A DNA stretch of 64,000 nucleotides, taken from NCBI GenBank assembly GCA_024803745.1, contig JANJXV010000160.1:1990001-2054000 (forward strand), written 5' to 3'. Position 1 is the stretch's first letter. The number at the start of each line of letters is the position of its first letter. A model generated the notes under the pieces. That model was not told the DNA's origin and searched no databases. It saw nothing but the letters and a program-made list of their open reading frames with translations. The stretch is from Megascapheus bottae (lineage: Eukaryota > Chordata > Mammalia > Rodentia > Geomyidae). The position numbers and the translations under genes were made by a program. Below are positions 20,753 through 31,502 of this stretch, in pieces.

Positions 20753-20985
20753 ACAGGTGCTGGTGGCTCATACCTGCATTCCTAGCTACTCAAGAAGCTG
20801 AGATCTGAGGATCAAGGTTCAAAGCCAGTAGGGGCAGAAAAGTCTATGAAACTCTTATCTCCAATTAACCACCTAAAAACCAGAAGTGGCACTGTGGCTC
20901 AGAATGGCAGTGTGCTAGCCTGAAAAGAAAAAGAGCTCAAGGACAGTGCCCAGGACCAGACTTCAAGTCCCATGACCAACAGAAA
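20753..20985 (+). repeat. B1-Geo SINE
   Basis: CAGGTGCTGGTGGCTCATAC head, TCTTATCTCCAATTAACCAC linker, and a Geo half with a small insertion. It inserted at the AAT repeat. Confidence 0.93.
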
Positions 20986-21016
20986 ATTAATTAACTAACT
21001 AACTAACTAACTAACA
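20986..21016 (+). repeat. (TAAC)n microsatellite
   Basis: ATTAACTAACTAACTAACTA tetranucleotide run at the SINE tail. Confidence 0.95.
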
Positions 21017-21719
21017 GTCAGGTAGTTTCCAGAACTTTAGCTCCTTACTCCCCAACCCTGTCATCCCTTGTGAGCAGCTAGTCATGGACTAAAAATCACT
21101 GAATTAAACTATTCTATCTGTCTCTGTCTCATCCCCTCCCTCTCAAATCTCAACATCTGGCTCCCAGATGTATGCTTACCACTGCACTTACTGCTTGCAT
21201 AACAGACAGGTTCCATTATCAATGCTAATCTGTTTACCTAATTCTAGAACTCTGAGGGGCTGTGCTGGGAAATATTGCACGCTCCATTCCACATCAAGTA
21301 GGGACATGTTCGGTGAGTGATTAGCAATGTCTGCATGGAAACAGGAAGCTGGATGCATGGGTCCAGTACTCACACAGAGGGCCGCATCTTCATCACTCTG
21401 CTTCTGGACAATGTTTGACTCTAAAAAGCTCCCTTCTGACTGGAGAAAACATTTATGCTGACTATGAGACACAAATGAATGATTGAAGGCCTCCAGAGGA
21501 AAGGATTTTGAAGCAAACAAGGAATTTCTCTAGCATCTCTATCCTCAAAACTCATATGACTCCCCTGTTAGACTTCATGTCTGCATGTACTGTTGTCAAA
21601 ACTACTTTTTCCTACTTCACAAGAATGAGAAGATGGGTCCCCTGGACCTCGTCACTCCTAAACTGGCCCCATCCTGTCCACTGCAGATAAGCATCAACTT
21701 GCAAATCCTAGCCTGATAG
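21017..21719. other. No recognised feature
   Basis: About 700 bp. The minus-strand open frame at 21188-21520 (110 codons) has no known domain or splice support. Confidence 0.5.
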
Positions 21720-21890
21720 AACTATCCTAAGATGTGTAGACCTCACTGGTCAGGGACTCAAATCTCAGCTGACCAAGTGGATGGCCTTGGGGGGGAAAAT
21801 TATTTGCCCTTGCCAGCCTCAGTTTCCTCCTATGCATGAGAAAAAGGAAAGAATTCGGAGCTCATGTAAGAATTAAGGAAATTACAGTTG
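21720..21890 (+). repeat. MIR relic
   Basis: GATGGCCTTGGG ... CCAGCCTCAGTTTCCTCCTA TGCATGAGAAAAAGG matches the MIR segment 'gaccttgggcaag...cctcagtttcctcatctgtaaaatgg'. Confidence 0.65.
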
Positions 21891-22506
21891 TTCTGCTCCT
21901 AAAATCTACAGGATATTTAAGATACACTGCTTTCTTTTCCCCTCTTTTCATACCCTCAAGGCTATTTCAAGCTTTCTCCACAGGCAGTGAGTAAGGCATC
22001 AGAAATGTCTCTGTGCTGAATTAACGTAGCTGAGAAATGAGAAACCCCTCCCTGTGCCCCCAACTTGAGCCCTCCTCCTCTCTGTTTAGATTCAACTCAA
22101 AATAGCTGAACTTAGATGGAACCAGTTGGGGTCTGTCTTTGTATCTGGAGGCTTAAAAAAAAAGATTCAAACCTTAAGCCCAACAGCTGCAGGTTAGTCA
22201 AGGACCTGATTCTGCCTGGTTAATTAACTTTAACCTCCAACCCAAGTCACTGTATATTTGTGCAGCTGACTCCTTTGATGCTAAAAGAATAAGCTTTTAT
22301 CCAATGATTTATAATTTTTTAAAAGAAACTGTTTTAAGTAGCATAGGTGTATAGTTGTGTTTTTTTAATTAAATAGAACCAAAGCATTTCAAATGAAGAA
22401 CTGTTCCTCAAAATACTAGTCTTACAAATCTTGCCAGAAATGCATTTATTAAAAGTAGGCTTCTCAATGTAGTTTAGGTACATTTAATAAATGTAAGTGT
22501 ACATAT
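21891..22506. other. No recognised feature
   Basis: Single-copy-looking, AT-rich to the right; no motif I can assign. Confidence 0.5.
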
Positions 22507-22519
22507 AAAAGCAGATAAC

Positions 22520-22732
22520 GGGGCTGGGAGTGTGGCCTAGTAGTAGAGTGCTTATCTAGCATGTACAACGCTCTGGGTTCAATCCCTTGGTACCACATAC
22601 ACAGAGAAAACAGAAAGTGGTGGTGCTGTGACTCAAGGGGTAGAGTGCTAGCCTTGAGAAAGCCCAAGGACAATGCCCAGGCCCTGAGTTGAAGCCCCAG
22701 GACTGGCAAAACAAAACAAAACAAAACAAACA
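22520..22732 (+). repeat. IDL-Geo SINE
   Basis: Complete dimer ending in a (CAAAA)n tail. 12-bp TSD with one mismatch: AAAAGCAGATAA (22507-22518) and AAAAACAGATAA (22733-22744). Confidence 0.95.
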
Positions 22733-22799
22733 AAAAACAGATAAAAAAGAGATACGTAGATAGAGACTCATACTCAGACAAATGTGTGTTTGGCGGAGT

Positions 22800-22960
22800 G
22801 GTTACTGGGTCTTGAACTCAGAGCCTAGGCTCTGTCCTGCAACTTCTTCCTCTCCAGACTGAGGCTCTGTCCCTCAGCTTCCTCCTCTCCAGCTGAGCCT
22901 AGGCTCTACTTCTGGATTTTTGGTGGATCTGAGCCTTACAGGCATGAGATGTCAGTCTCA
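22800..22960 (-). repeat. Geo SINE half (-) with internal duplication
   Basis: Complement of Geo: GGGTCTTGAACTCAGAGCCT, then a repeated block. AGGCTCTGTCC with CTTCCTCCTCTCCAG occurs in two successive versions (about 22827-22857 and 22862-22892). It ends in a B1-head-like TTACAGGCATGAGATGTCAG. Confidence 0.7.
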
Positions 22961-23628
22961 TACAAGCATGTTACATATGGATCTCTTTATAATAGATCCT
23001 AAAATTTACTTCATTCTGGTATACCTACATCTATGCTTTCAATGGCTCCATTGTTAAAAGAAATTACCATTATTCCAATATTTAGGCGGGCCATCATTTC
23101 CCCCTCATTTTCCACTAACAGACAAATAGGAGATATTTTATATTTCCCATGATGATGTTGGAGCAACAGGCCTGCACATGAGTCTCTGTGTAAAGATTTC
23201 TTTTTTTTTTACACTTCATATTTAGAGTGTAGAATGGTTTCTAAAAGCCTACGCACTCAGAATTCAGCTAGCATTTAAGAACGTAAAACATACTTGCATA
23301 GGCAGCTCCGGGAGCTCCCACTGCAAAGGGTACATGTTGCCTGATTCCAAAAGAACTACTTACTTCCACAGCCATATACAATGTAATCCCAGCACTTGGG
23401 AGGTGGGGGAAGGAAGACCACTGGACAGTAAGAGACTTGTGGAGAAGAGCTAGGAGGCCCCAGCTGCACAAACCAAAGCCAGACAAGATTTTCCAACAGC
23501 CATCAAGCCCCCAGACACAGGATCAAGGCTAGCTACCAGGTCAAGGGCTTGCTACCAACCCTATCTATTGTTGGCTACATGTGAACCCATCCAACAATGG
23601 GGATTCCTATCTCAAGAATGCACAGACA
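22961..23628. other. No clear gene; short B1 fragment
   Basis: Mostly unassigned. ATGTAATCCCAGCACTTGGG AGGTGGGGGAAGG at 23381-23415 is a B1-like fragment of plus orientation. Confidence 0.45.
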
Positions 23629-23816
23629 GCTGGGTGCTGCTGGCTCATGCCAATAATCCTACTCAGGAGGCTGAGATCTGAGCATCATGGTTCAAAGCCA
23701 GCCTAGACGCTATATCCAATGAATCACCAGAAAACCGGAAGTAGTACTGTGGTGCAGAGTCATAGAGTACTAATCAGGCCCTGAGTTCAAGCCCCACATT
23801 CAACCAAAAAAAAAAG
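23629..23816 (+). repeat. B1-Geo SINE, internally deleted
   Basis: GCTGGGTGCTGCTGGCTCAT head, ACTCAGGAGGCTGAGATCTG, and a shortened Geo half missing the 'CCTTGAG...GACAGTGCCC' block but keeping CAGGCCCTGAGTTCAAGCCC and an A-tail. Confidence 0.9.
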
Positions 23817-24535
23817 GTACAGACATGTCCCTGCCAGTGCTGTTTTGGGTTTTTTTTCAGTGGATCTGGGGCACAATGGATAATACCAGGTATATCTTGG
23901 GCATTCTGTACCTCTCCACCATCTTTCCCCCATAATTCTCTCCTGGTTTAAAGCTTCCAAACAGAAGCTTTAACAGCTCAAAGGGACTACCGTACTGTAT
24001 GTGTGAGAAATCAACACTCCAGGCCTTCAAGGAGAACAGAGGAGGCATTCGGGCTAGCACAGGGAAGAATTCTGTACAGTCACCATCCAGAATAGCAGCA
24101 GCCCAGATGGGCGCATATCAAATGTTCCTCGTGCACACGATTCGGTCACCTCCCTTCTTCACCGAGCCAAATATCCATAATTTAAAAGCTGTAAAGCCTG
24201 AGCTTTCCCTGTGGGCTCTCTAGCCCCCCCTTCCTGGGGTGGGGGAAAGGGTCAACACTTTCTTGGTAGTTATAGATGCCATCTGAATACTGCTGGGTTG
24301 CTTAACATCTCTGCAGACAACCATGCACTCTCTGGGTCCTTAAGAACAAGTGATACAGGGCTGAGCTCCTGGAAGGGATGGGTGAACCGGGGTGTGTGGG
24401 TACCAGGAAGGGGAAGGGACAGAGGCTGTGTAATGGACAAGGTCAGACTGGGCAGGATACATACAGGAATGCAATGTGAGTGCATGAGGGGCGAGGATGG
24501 GAGCGTCATTGCTTTCCACACTGCCACAATGAAAT
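23817..24535. other. No recognised feature
   Basis: About 720 bp of mixed composition. Frames at 24211-24666 (+) and 24340-24606 (-) run into the CT repeat and are not credible genes. Confidence 0.5.
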
Positions 24536-24545
24536 CCTCCTCCCT

Positions 24546-24604
<59 letters not shown>
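24536..24604 (+). repeat. (CT)n microsatellite
   Basis: CCTCCTCCCTCCCTCCC then about 28 CT units; homopyrimidine on the plus strand. Confidence 0.98.
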
Positions 24605-24612
<8 letters not shown>

Positions 24613-24893
24613 CTTAACTGTTTTATGACTCAGCTAGGCATCCCAACTTTTCTTGGCCTGCTTTAGGGTAACACATTTGCCAAATGTTCTGGCCTCAACA
24701 AACAGCACTCAAGGAATTCTTCCCCGTCATCCAGAGCAAAGAGGAAATGTCAGCCTTCGGTTCAGTAAGTTCTCTCCACGTAAGCAACACTGCCCTGCAC
24801 TAGGTGTTCGGATTCTACTGAATTCTTTAATTATATCTTCCTTTGGGATCTAAAAAAAATGCATTTCAGGATTTTTGTTTGGTCTTGTTTTTG

Positions 24894-25029
24894 TTTTTTT
24901 TTCTTTTTTTTTTAAATTTTTTTATTGTAATTAGTAAAAGGGTTACATGATATTTGCCAGATAGAAGGTGCATTAATTCACATACATTGATACCCTTTCA
25001 CATGTCTTGGTACCCATTTCCCTCCCCCC
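24894..25029 (-). repeat. L1 3'UTR, very short insertion (-)
   Basis: The last ~130 bp of the young L1 3'UTR (TTTTTATTGTAATTAGTAAA AGGG ... CATTTCCCTCCCC). Perfect 15-bp TSD TTGGTCTTGTTTTTG at 24879-24893 and 25030-25044. It landed at the A-tail side of the B1-Geo element that follows. Confidence 0.95.
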
Positions 25030-25039
25030 TTGGTCTTGT

Positions 25040-25245
25040 TTTTGAACTCGGGGCTTGCACACTCTTTCTGAGCTTTTTTCTTTCTTTTTTTTTTTCCCTC
25101 AAGGCTTTCACTCTACCACTTGAGCCACACTGACACTTCCGTTTTTTTTCTGAGTGGTTTATTACAGCTAAGAGTCTCACAGACTTTCTGTCCCCAGGCT
25201 GGCTTTGAACCACAATACTCAGATCTCAACCCCCCTCAATAGGTA
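25040..25245 (-). repeat. B1-Geo SINE (-)
   Basis: Complement order: TTGAACTCGGGGCTTGC, CTCTACCACTTGAGCCACAC, TAAGAGTCTCACAGACTTTC, GGCTGGCTTTGAACCACAAT, then CAGATCTCAACCC. The far end of the B1 head is lost. Confidence 0.9.
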
Positions 25246-25965
25246 AGATGGCAGGCTGAGAGCAGATGGATATTATGTTACCGATGACAGATGCTAATTT
25301 ACACCCCACTCTCGGCCCCCAGGCCCCCAATGCAATGCCTAGCAAGAGGTTTGGCACTCGGTAAACTTACACCAGCAAGAACAGCATTGCCCTGGGAACC
25401 TTCGTGAATTCTCCAACCCTTTCCTAGACTGAAGCCAGATTAAGATGCCAGTCATCTCTTACGTCAAACCAGTAGTAGGCTGGAGAATTTCACATCCTAC
25501 TCTTTATTTATCTGACACAGGTAATTCTCAGCCCCCAAAACTTAGGACCTTGGATGCACACAGTTCCACAACACCTGACTTGGGAACACGAGATGAGTAA
25601 TACAGAAATGAATCTCCAGGCCCAGTTCAGTAAATAGGACTCTCCATTTCCTGACAACACACAACAAAACACCCTTTGCCTTCTGCTGAGTCCCATCTCC
25701 TAGGAAACATCATAATAGGCTTAGCAAAAGCCAGGAAGATCTTAGGAGACCGGCTGTTCACTCTGCAACAGGGCTGCACTTAAGTGTTCTATTCAAGAAG
25801 CACACATTGGGTTGGCCTCCACATTAACCTGCTAGGAATGAAGACACACGTCAGAAACAGGTGGGAGAGAGGCAGAACTCAGAGCCTGGAAGGCAAAGAG
25901 AACTCTGTGAGTCAATGCTCTAATTAGGAACTTGTATGTTCTGCTTTCCCTGCAAGCAGGAACAT
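25246..25965. other. No clear feature; possible L2/MIR end
   Basis: Unassigned except CAATGCCTAGCAAGAGGTTT GGCACTCGGTAAACTT at about 25335-25372, which resembles an L2-type 3' end ('cctggcacatagtaggcactcaataaa'). Confidence 0.4.
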
Positions 25966-25978
25966 ACACACACACACA

Positions 25979-26034
<56 letters not shown>
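25966..26034 (+). repeat. (CA)n microsatellite
   Basis: About 34 CA units with one CAGA interruption near 25978; long enough to be polymorphic. Confidence 0.98.
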
Positions 26035-26036
<2 letters not shown>

Positions 26037-26133
26037 TTCCATGTACGTTGTGGCTCCTTTAGACAATTAGGGAAATGATAAGGACCTTCCATTTTGTCTA
26101 TCATTTAAAATCATGATAAACGATCCAGTAGGG

Positions 26134-26335
26134 TTTTTCTTTTCTTTTTTTTCCAGTCCTTGGGCTTGAACTCAGGGCCTGAGTACTGTCCTTGGACTTT
26201 CTCAAGGCTAGCATTCTACCACTTGAGCCACAGCACCATTTCTGGCTTTTTCTATGTAGGTGGTACCAAGGAATCGAACCTGGGTCTCTGTGCATAATAG
26301 CCAAATACTCTACAACTAGGTCACACTCCCAGCCC
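26134..26335 (-). repeat. IDL-Geo SINE (-)
   Basis: Complement of the dimer: TTCCAGTCCTTGGGCTTGAA, TACCACTTGAGCCACAGC, GTGGTACCAAGGAATCGAAC C (intact B box complement), CACACTCCCAGCCC at the head end. Confidence 0.95.
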
Positions 26336-26819
26336 TTGTCCCTCCCAGCCCTCTTTCTTTTTTTTTTTAAATGCACATTTGTAAAAGAAACTTGGGCTAC
26401 ATCTAATCTAACCATGCCCACTTCTGGGAAAACTTCCACCCCCACCATAAATATATCCCTGTGTCTGTGACAATATTGAGGCCAAATGAGTCACTTGAAA
26501 AACCTGAGAAGGGTATTCCATGTTCCAAAGACAAGCAAAAATAATAATAATAACAACAACAAACCTAATTAAGTCCAGAAAGGAGTAGAAATGAGTCAGG
26601 CGCATGTTCACATTGGAATGAGTAACAAGAGGAGATGATATGGATAAAGGGAAAAGTTAACCAACCACCCCTAAGGGGTGACATTTTACAGAGGACGCCC
26701 CACCTGCATGGGACTCACTGCACACTGTAACACCTCATTTTTTTCCCCATCATTTTCTGAACTTACTGTGTCTCTCTTGCCTACATTCGTCTTTGTATCT
26801 TTTAAGAAGTCCCCTTCTA

Positions 26820-27316
26820 AAATGTAAAGACTTAGAAAAAATCATTATTAAGTGAAGTAAGCCAGACTCAAAGGAACATAGGCCCAATAGTCTCCCTCAT
26901 TTGTCATAATCAGTAGAAACCTTGGGCTCTTCTAGCAGAGATTTACAATAGAACAAAATCTAGAGACATTAGGCCAAATAGTATGACACTAAATGTAAAG
27001 ACCTCCAGGATAAGGAAACAAAAGTCATATTATGAGTGATTGTTGTCCTTAATGTACTATGTTATCTCTCATCTCTTTTGCCATCCCTTGGTTATCTCAT
27101 ATTGTTACAATATTTCACCTTGTTATCTGATATATTTTATATGTGCTTAATTGGTTATTTGAAATTGGATAGGGAAGGGGGGAAATCAAGATAAGCGGAT
27201 GAGGGTAGGAGGGAAATGGGGACCATGTCATGAGAAAGGGTATCAATGTTTGTGAAGTTACACACCTTTTATCTGGTAAATATAATGTAACCCTTCTATT
27301 AATCACAATAAAAAAA
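26820..27316 (+). repeat. L1 3'UTR, 5' truncated, young family
   Basis: Same 3'UTR as at 14070-14536 (GACTTAGAAAAAATCATTAT TAAGTGAAG, CCCTCATTTGTCATAATC, polypurine tract, AATCACAATAAAA tail). Perfect 16-bp TSD AAGAAGTCCCCTTCTA at 26804-26819 and 27317-27332. It starts just before the ORF2 stop region and carries no ORF. Confidence 0.97.
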
Positions 27317-27559
27317 AAGAAGTCCCCTTCTATTGTTTGGGATCCAACTCTTCCTCAGATCCTGACTTTACCTTTTTTTTAACCCAGGGGGTCACTTAAG
27401 GGATGTATATAAGGAGATGTGATGTCATGTCTAGTGAGTTTGGGGGACTGATGTGGAGTAAGGTTCATCGAAGACGAAGGAGCATAGATGCTGCACCCAG
27501 ACAGCAAGAGTGTGCAGGTAGCCTCACAAAGAAGCATCCCTGAGAGAGTCACCTAGCTT

Positions 27560-27720
27560 CTGGATGCATTGACACACAAACACTGACTAAAGGGGGAAGA
27601 AAATCAGGGAAAATAAAGGGTGATATCGACAAAGAGTCACTGTACTCTTAACCTGACTTACAGAACTGTAACCCCTTTGTACAACTACATAGTAATAGTA
27701 ATAATAATAATAGCAAATCA
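27560..27720 (+). repeat. Possible L1 3'-terminal fragment
   Basis: CTTACAGAACTGTAACCCCT TTGTACAACTACATAG with an AATAAT tail resembles the older L1 3' terminus seen at 4740 and 44575. Its upstream limit is unclear. Confidence 0.45.
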
Positions 27721-27761
27721 TAAATGACATAAAATTCAAAAGAAATACAATATTAGGAAAT

Positions 27762-27879
27762 GAAGGGGAAGAAGAATAGGAAGGGAAGGAAAAGGAGGAG
27801 GAGGAGAAGGAAGAGGAGGAGGAGGAGGAGGAGGAGGAGGAGGAGGAGGAGGAGGAGAAGGAGGAGGAGAAGGAAGAGG
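27762..27879 (+). repeat. (GGA)n homopurine trinucleotide array
   Basis: About 118 bp, GGAGGAGGA core flanked by GGAAGGAAA. Frames through it give poly-Ser, poly-Pro or poly-Leu and are not genes. Confidence 0.95.
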
Positions 27880-28495
27880 TGATGGTGGTCGTTGTGGGAT
27901 AGGGTACATGATTGCAACCATGTTTCCGAAATGCCATCTGTCTCACCTGCTCTCCTCCGGTGCCATGCCACTGGGTATGAGCTTTGGCGTTGTATGTCTA
28001 AACACTACCCAGTCATCTTTCACTGAGTCAGGCTTTGTTCAGCTGACATAGGATGATGAAGGCCTAGAAACACACAGATAACTGAGAAAATACCCCTCCA
28101 CCTGGGAGTTCCCAGCTGAGCAGCAAAGATGAATAATGGAAATCCAATGTAAAGAGTGATTTAACTGAGGCATCTTCACAAGGCTGTATTGGCAGAGAAA
28201 CAAATTACCTATTGATTTTCTTATTTTTTTTCTAGGAGGGAAGCTACACCCTCCCTAATCTAAACACTTTTTTCTGGGTGGACATGAGTTCTAGCGTGTG
28301 GCTGAGTTCCCATTCCCCGAACTGGTGCATTCCTTCAGATAACAATGCGGGGGCCACATCACCACCAGAAAAGAACAGGACTCTGGACGACGGAGGCCCA
28401 CACAGCGAGTTACAGCTGCCTCTGACATCTTAGACTTACAAGACTCTCTGGGAGTCTTAAATTTGTCCAGGAGAAAGAACTCCAGAAGGTAAAAT
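27880..28495. other. No recognised feature
   Basis: About 615 bp unassigned. The open frame at 28291-28530 (-) has no recognisable domain. Confidence 0.5.
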
Positions 28496-28499
28496 ATGA

Positions 28500-29030
28500 T
28501 CATGATTAACAACTTTTTCACAGACTTCACTTTTCAGAACACTTGGAGATTTACAGAAAAATCTGAGAAGACAGAAGAAATGTCCCCACATGCCCTCTTC
28601 CTACTACCTCTTATTGTTAACATCCTAGATTCCTTTCACACATTTATTACCATACACAAACCAATAATGAGATGGCATTATTAACCCAAGTTCACAGTCC
28701 ATTCTGCTTTCTTTGATTTTTTTCAACTGACCTGCCACTTATAATCCTATCCCAGGATATCCTGCTCCCTTAGGCTCCTGTTGGCTGTGAAATGTGACAG
28801 GTTCTCCAACTCTCCTTGTTTCTATTGGCCTTCAAAGGGATCACTGAACCAGAAGTACATGGAAGGAGCTGATGGCTTCACCCCTCCCTCTCCTGGGCAG
28901 TAGTCTCTATGGAAGGAGTCCTCTCTTCCCCCCTCAATATTCATAGGACCCATTTTTATCGAAATGACTCATGGATATTCACTTTATACTTTACAATATT
29001 ATCCAACATAACTTTATTGTTCAGAGGGAA
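28500..29030 (+). repeat. Ancient L1M-like repeat
   Basis: GGAGATTTACAGAAAAATCT GAGAAGAC ... TTATTGTTAACATCCTAG ... CCCTTAGGCTCCTGTTGGCT GTGAAATG ... TGACTCATGGATATTCACTT TATACTTT follows a well-known old mammalian repeat I associate with L1M-lineage elements. The family name is not certain. Confidence 0.55.
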
Positions 29031-29070
29031 CAATGAGCCATAAAGAGTTCATTCAGTTCATCTCCTTGTC

Positions 29071-29074
<4 letters not shown>

Positions 29075-29127
<53 letters not shown>
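29075..29127 (+). repeat. (CA)n microsatellite
   Basis: About 26 AC units. Confidence 0.98.
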
Positions 29128-29128
<1 letters not shown>

Positions 29129-30599
29129 CCTTTGGAGGGACCAGAGTGTAAGAATGACGTTTCGCCTATATCCAGTATGTGAGCTCAAGCTGATTGCCTC
29201 AGATACCCCCAGTCTTTAAGTACTGGAAGGAGTACAACCTCATGTGAACCCACTTGCTAAAACACAAATGTTGGAGATATGAAGAAAGAGAGATAGACAG
29301 AGAAAGAGATGGAAAGAGGAGAGACAGCAGACTGAAAGAGCTTCTACTGTGCCAAAGTAGTGGCAGCCACTTTATTGTATCATCCAGCTTCTGTCCTTCA
29401 CACCCTCCCACCCCAACTCAAGATGGACAGACAAGAGGAAAAGCTTGATAAGGAAAAAGCAACAACAATCCACAGGCCAGTTCAGCCAGCCAGCTTAGGC
29501 ACTGCCTCCTAGCTGGAAGTTATAGAAAGCCAAGACACAGTACAGACACACTGACATTTTCTGAAGTCTGAAATGGAGAAGGGTGGGGCGGGGTGTTCTA
29601 TTTGGGAACCTGAGCATGTCTCCTCAGATTCCCTTCCATTCGATTGTATACGTTCATTCCACTGGCTGAAGATCAAGCCCCCAGCTCCACACCCTCCCTC
29701 CTACAATCTCCAGCACAGTTCCCTCTGCGTCCCCTTCTGGCCCAGCAAATTACAAAGACAACTTCCAGTAGCAGGTGGCTACTGGACACATGGCTGGGTA
29801 AAGTCCAGAGCAGAAACAAAAACAGAAACCCAATCTCCTCTGAAAGCTCCACAGTAAACAGAACTCTCATCCAAAGGCGGCCTCCTAGATCCCCAGCAGC
29901 CATTGCTAGGCTGATTCCTCTTCCCCAATAAAGCAGTGCCTGGAATGACAAGGTAAAGGACTGACTTCCTATCCCCATCAGGCTGGGTATCAAACGCCTT
30001 CCCTCCTCCAGGTCACCCCACCTTCCCAAAGGCTCGGCTTGCTCTCCATCGGTTAGAAGACCACAAGGCCTTGCACAATACAATTCAATTTTAGCAATGG
30101 CTCCACCTCCACTGAGAAGTGGGCGGAGTCTCAGTGTGAGGGCAGCCTTTCTTTATGGCCTCCACTTTAGAAAAATGACAACATTATCCTTTAGATTTCT
30201 TAAGGAAAGAAAACAGAGCCAAAGTAGGCTGCAGCATCCAGCTGGGGTCTAAGACCTTGTTCATAATACCCGAGAAACTTCAAAACCTTACGCAAGGACA
30301 ATGCCTAGTATAACATGCCCATTGATAGCGAAGAAGCCCAAGAAAACTAGGCCATGGGTATAAGGAGAGGCAAAAATAGTGATACATGGGCGGAGAGACA
30401 CACACCCGAGAGCTTTTCCTTCCTACTTTAAGAACAGAATTGAATGGGAGCGGTGGCTTTCAGTGGGACGTCAAAACTGCCTCACAACTCTGGCAGGAGC
30501 TAACTTTGTTTTCTAAATTTAAAGACATTGCAGTTTCTATAATTCGTCTCCAATGAAACTATACTTTTTTTTTCTTTTTTAGTACTGGCATTGTTTCTA
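29128..30599. other. No recognised gene or transposon
   Basis: About 1.5 kb of moderate GC. A short GA-rich stretch lies at 29280-29335. Overlapping frames at 29573-30083 on both strands (up to 136 codons) show no domain I know and no consistent splice flanks. Confidence 0.45.
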
Positions 30600-30720
30600 A
30601 CTCACTGTATAGACACAGTCTTTTTCCAGAATGTTCAGTTTACTCATCTGTAAACTGGGAACACTCTACATAATGCCTGAAAGGTTTGGGTAGGGCTGCT
30701 GTGAAAAGCCAAATGATCCA
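30600..30720 (+). repeat. MIR relic
   Basis: CAGTTTACTCATCTGTAAAC TGGGAACACTC followed by GGTAGGGCTGCTGTGAAAA matches 'cagtttcctcatctgtaaaatggg...ggttgttgtgaggatt'. Confidence 0.6.
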
Positions 30721-30811
30721 GGACAAAGCAGAGGCCATTCCTGTCTTCTGAAATGAACAGATACCAGAGAGAATGAAGTTCATGTAGGCATACAATGGAA
30801 TATAGATTGAG

Positions 30812-30813
<2 letters not shown>

Positions 30814-30848
<35 letters not shown>
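30814..30848 (+). repeat. (CA)n microsatellite
   Basis: About 16 AC units, ending GCACAA. Confidence 0.97.
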
Positions 30849-30849
<1 letters not shown>

Positions 30850-31139
30850 AAATCCCACAGTGACTGACAACTCACAAAGTTTCCAATTCTTCCTGACTAG
30901 CATACTTCCCAGAAAACAGCAGTCATTTCAAAGGCAAAGGGGTAAGGCCATTTTCAAGGTCATCAGTCAAGGTTAAAGAGCATCCTGATCCTTGGGCTGT
31001 ATTTCTCTCTCTAACCCTCTCTCTCCCCCTTGGATCATGACTCATTAGCATGAATGTGTCAGAGTGTCTTGTAGCAGGAAAGAAGCAGATCTAAATGAGT
31101 TCTTTTCTAACAGAAGCAGCCATGTATAAAGATGGCACT

Positions 31140-31225
31140 GATCAATCATTCACTCGATAAAATATCTACTTGAACTGGTCATACGTTATCCTCTAGGCAG
31201 TGAAAATACAACAGTGGGCAAAGAC
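31140..31225 (+). repeat. Possible L2 3' fragment
   Basis: ATCATTCACTCGATAAAATA ... CCTCTAGGCAGTGAAAATAC AACAGTGGGCAAAGACA resembles 'aggcactgttctaggcactggggatacagcagtgaacaaa'. Confidence 0.4.
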
Positions 31226-31239
31226 ACTCACAGCTATAG

Positions 31240-31502
31240 GCTGGATGCTGTGACTCATGCCTGTAATTTCCAGGAATGAGTAGATTTTCATGACCTCTGG
31301 GGTGTTGTGATCAGTAAGATTCCCTTTTGAGGACAGCCCAGGCAAAAAAATTGCAAGACCCTAGGTCAACGAACAAACTGGGCATAGTGGCTGATATCTG
31401 CCATTGGGCAGCATAGATAGGAGACTCGCCATCTAATTCAAGGCTGGGCAGAAACATGAGACTCTAGTCATAAAAATTACATTCATACCTGTAAAAAAAA
31501 GA
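31240..31502 (+). repeat. Diverged B1-type dimer
   Basis: The first unit has GGCTGGATGCTGTGACTCAT GCCTGTAATTTCC (31240-31365). The second begins ACTGGGCATAGTGGCTGATA (31376) with AATTCAAGGCTGGGCAG. It ends at an A-tail near 31500. Confidence 0.6.

Noticed and set aside
27587..27971. Serine- or leucine-rich minus-strand frames
   Set aside because: Read through the GGA array.
29573..30083. Frames of 94-136 codons on both strands
   Set aside because: No domain, no consistent splice sites, both strands open.
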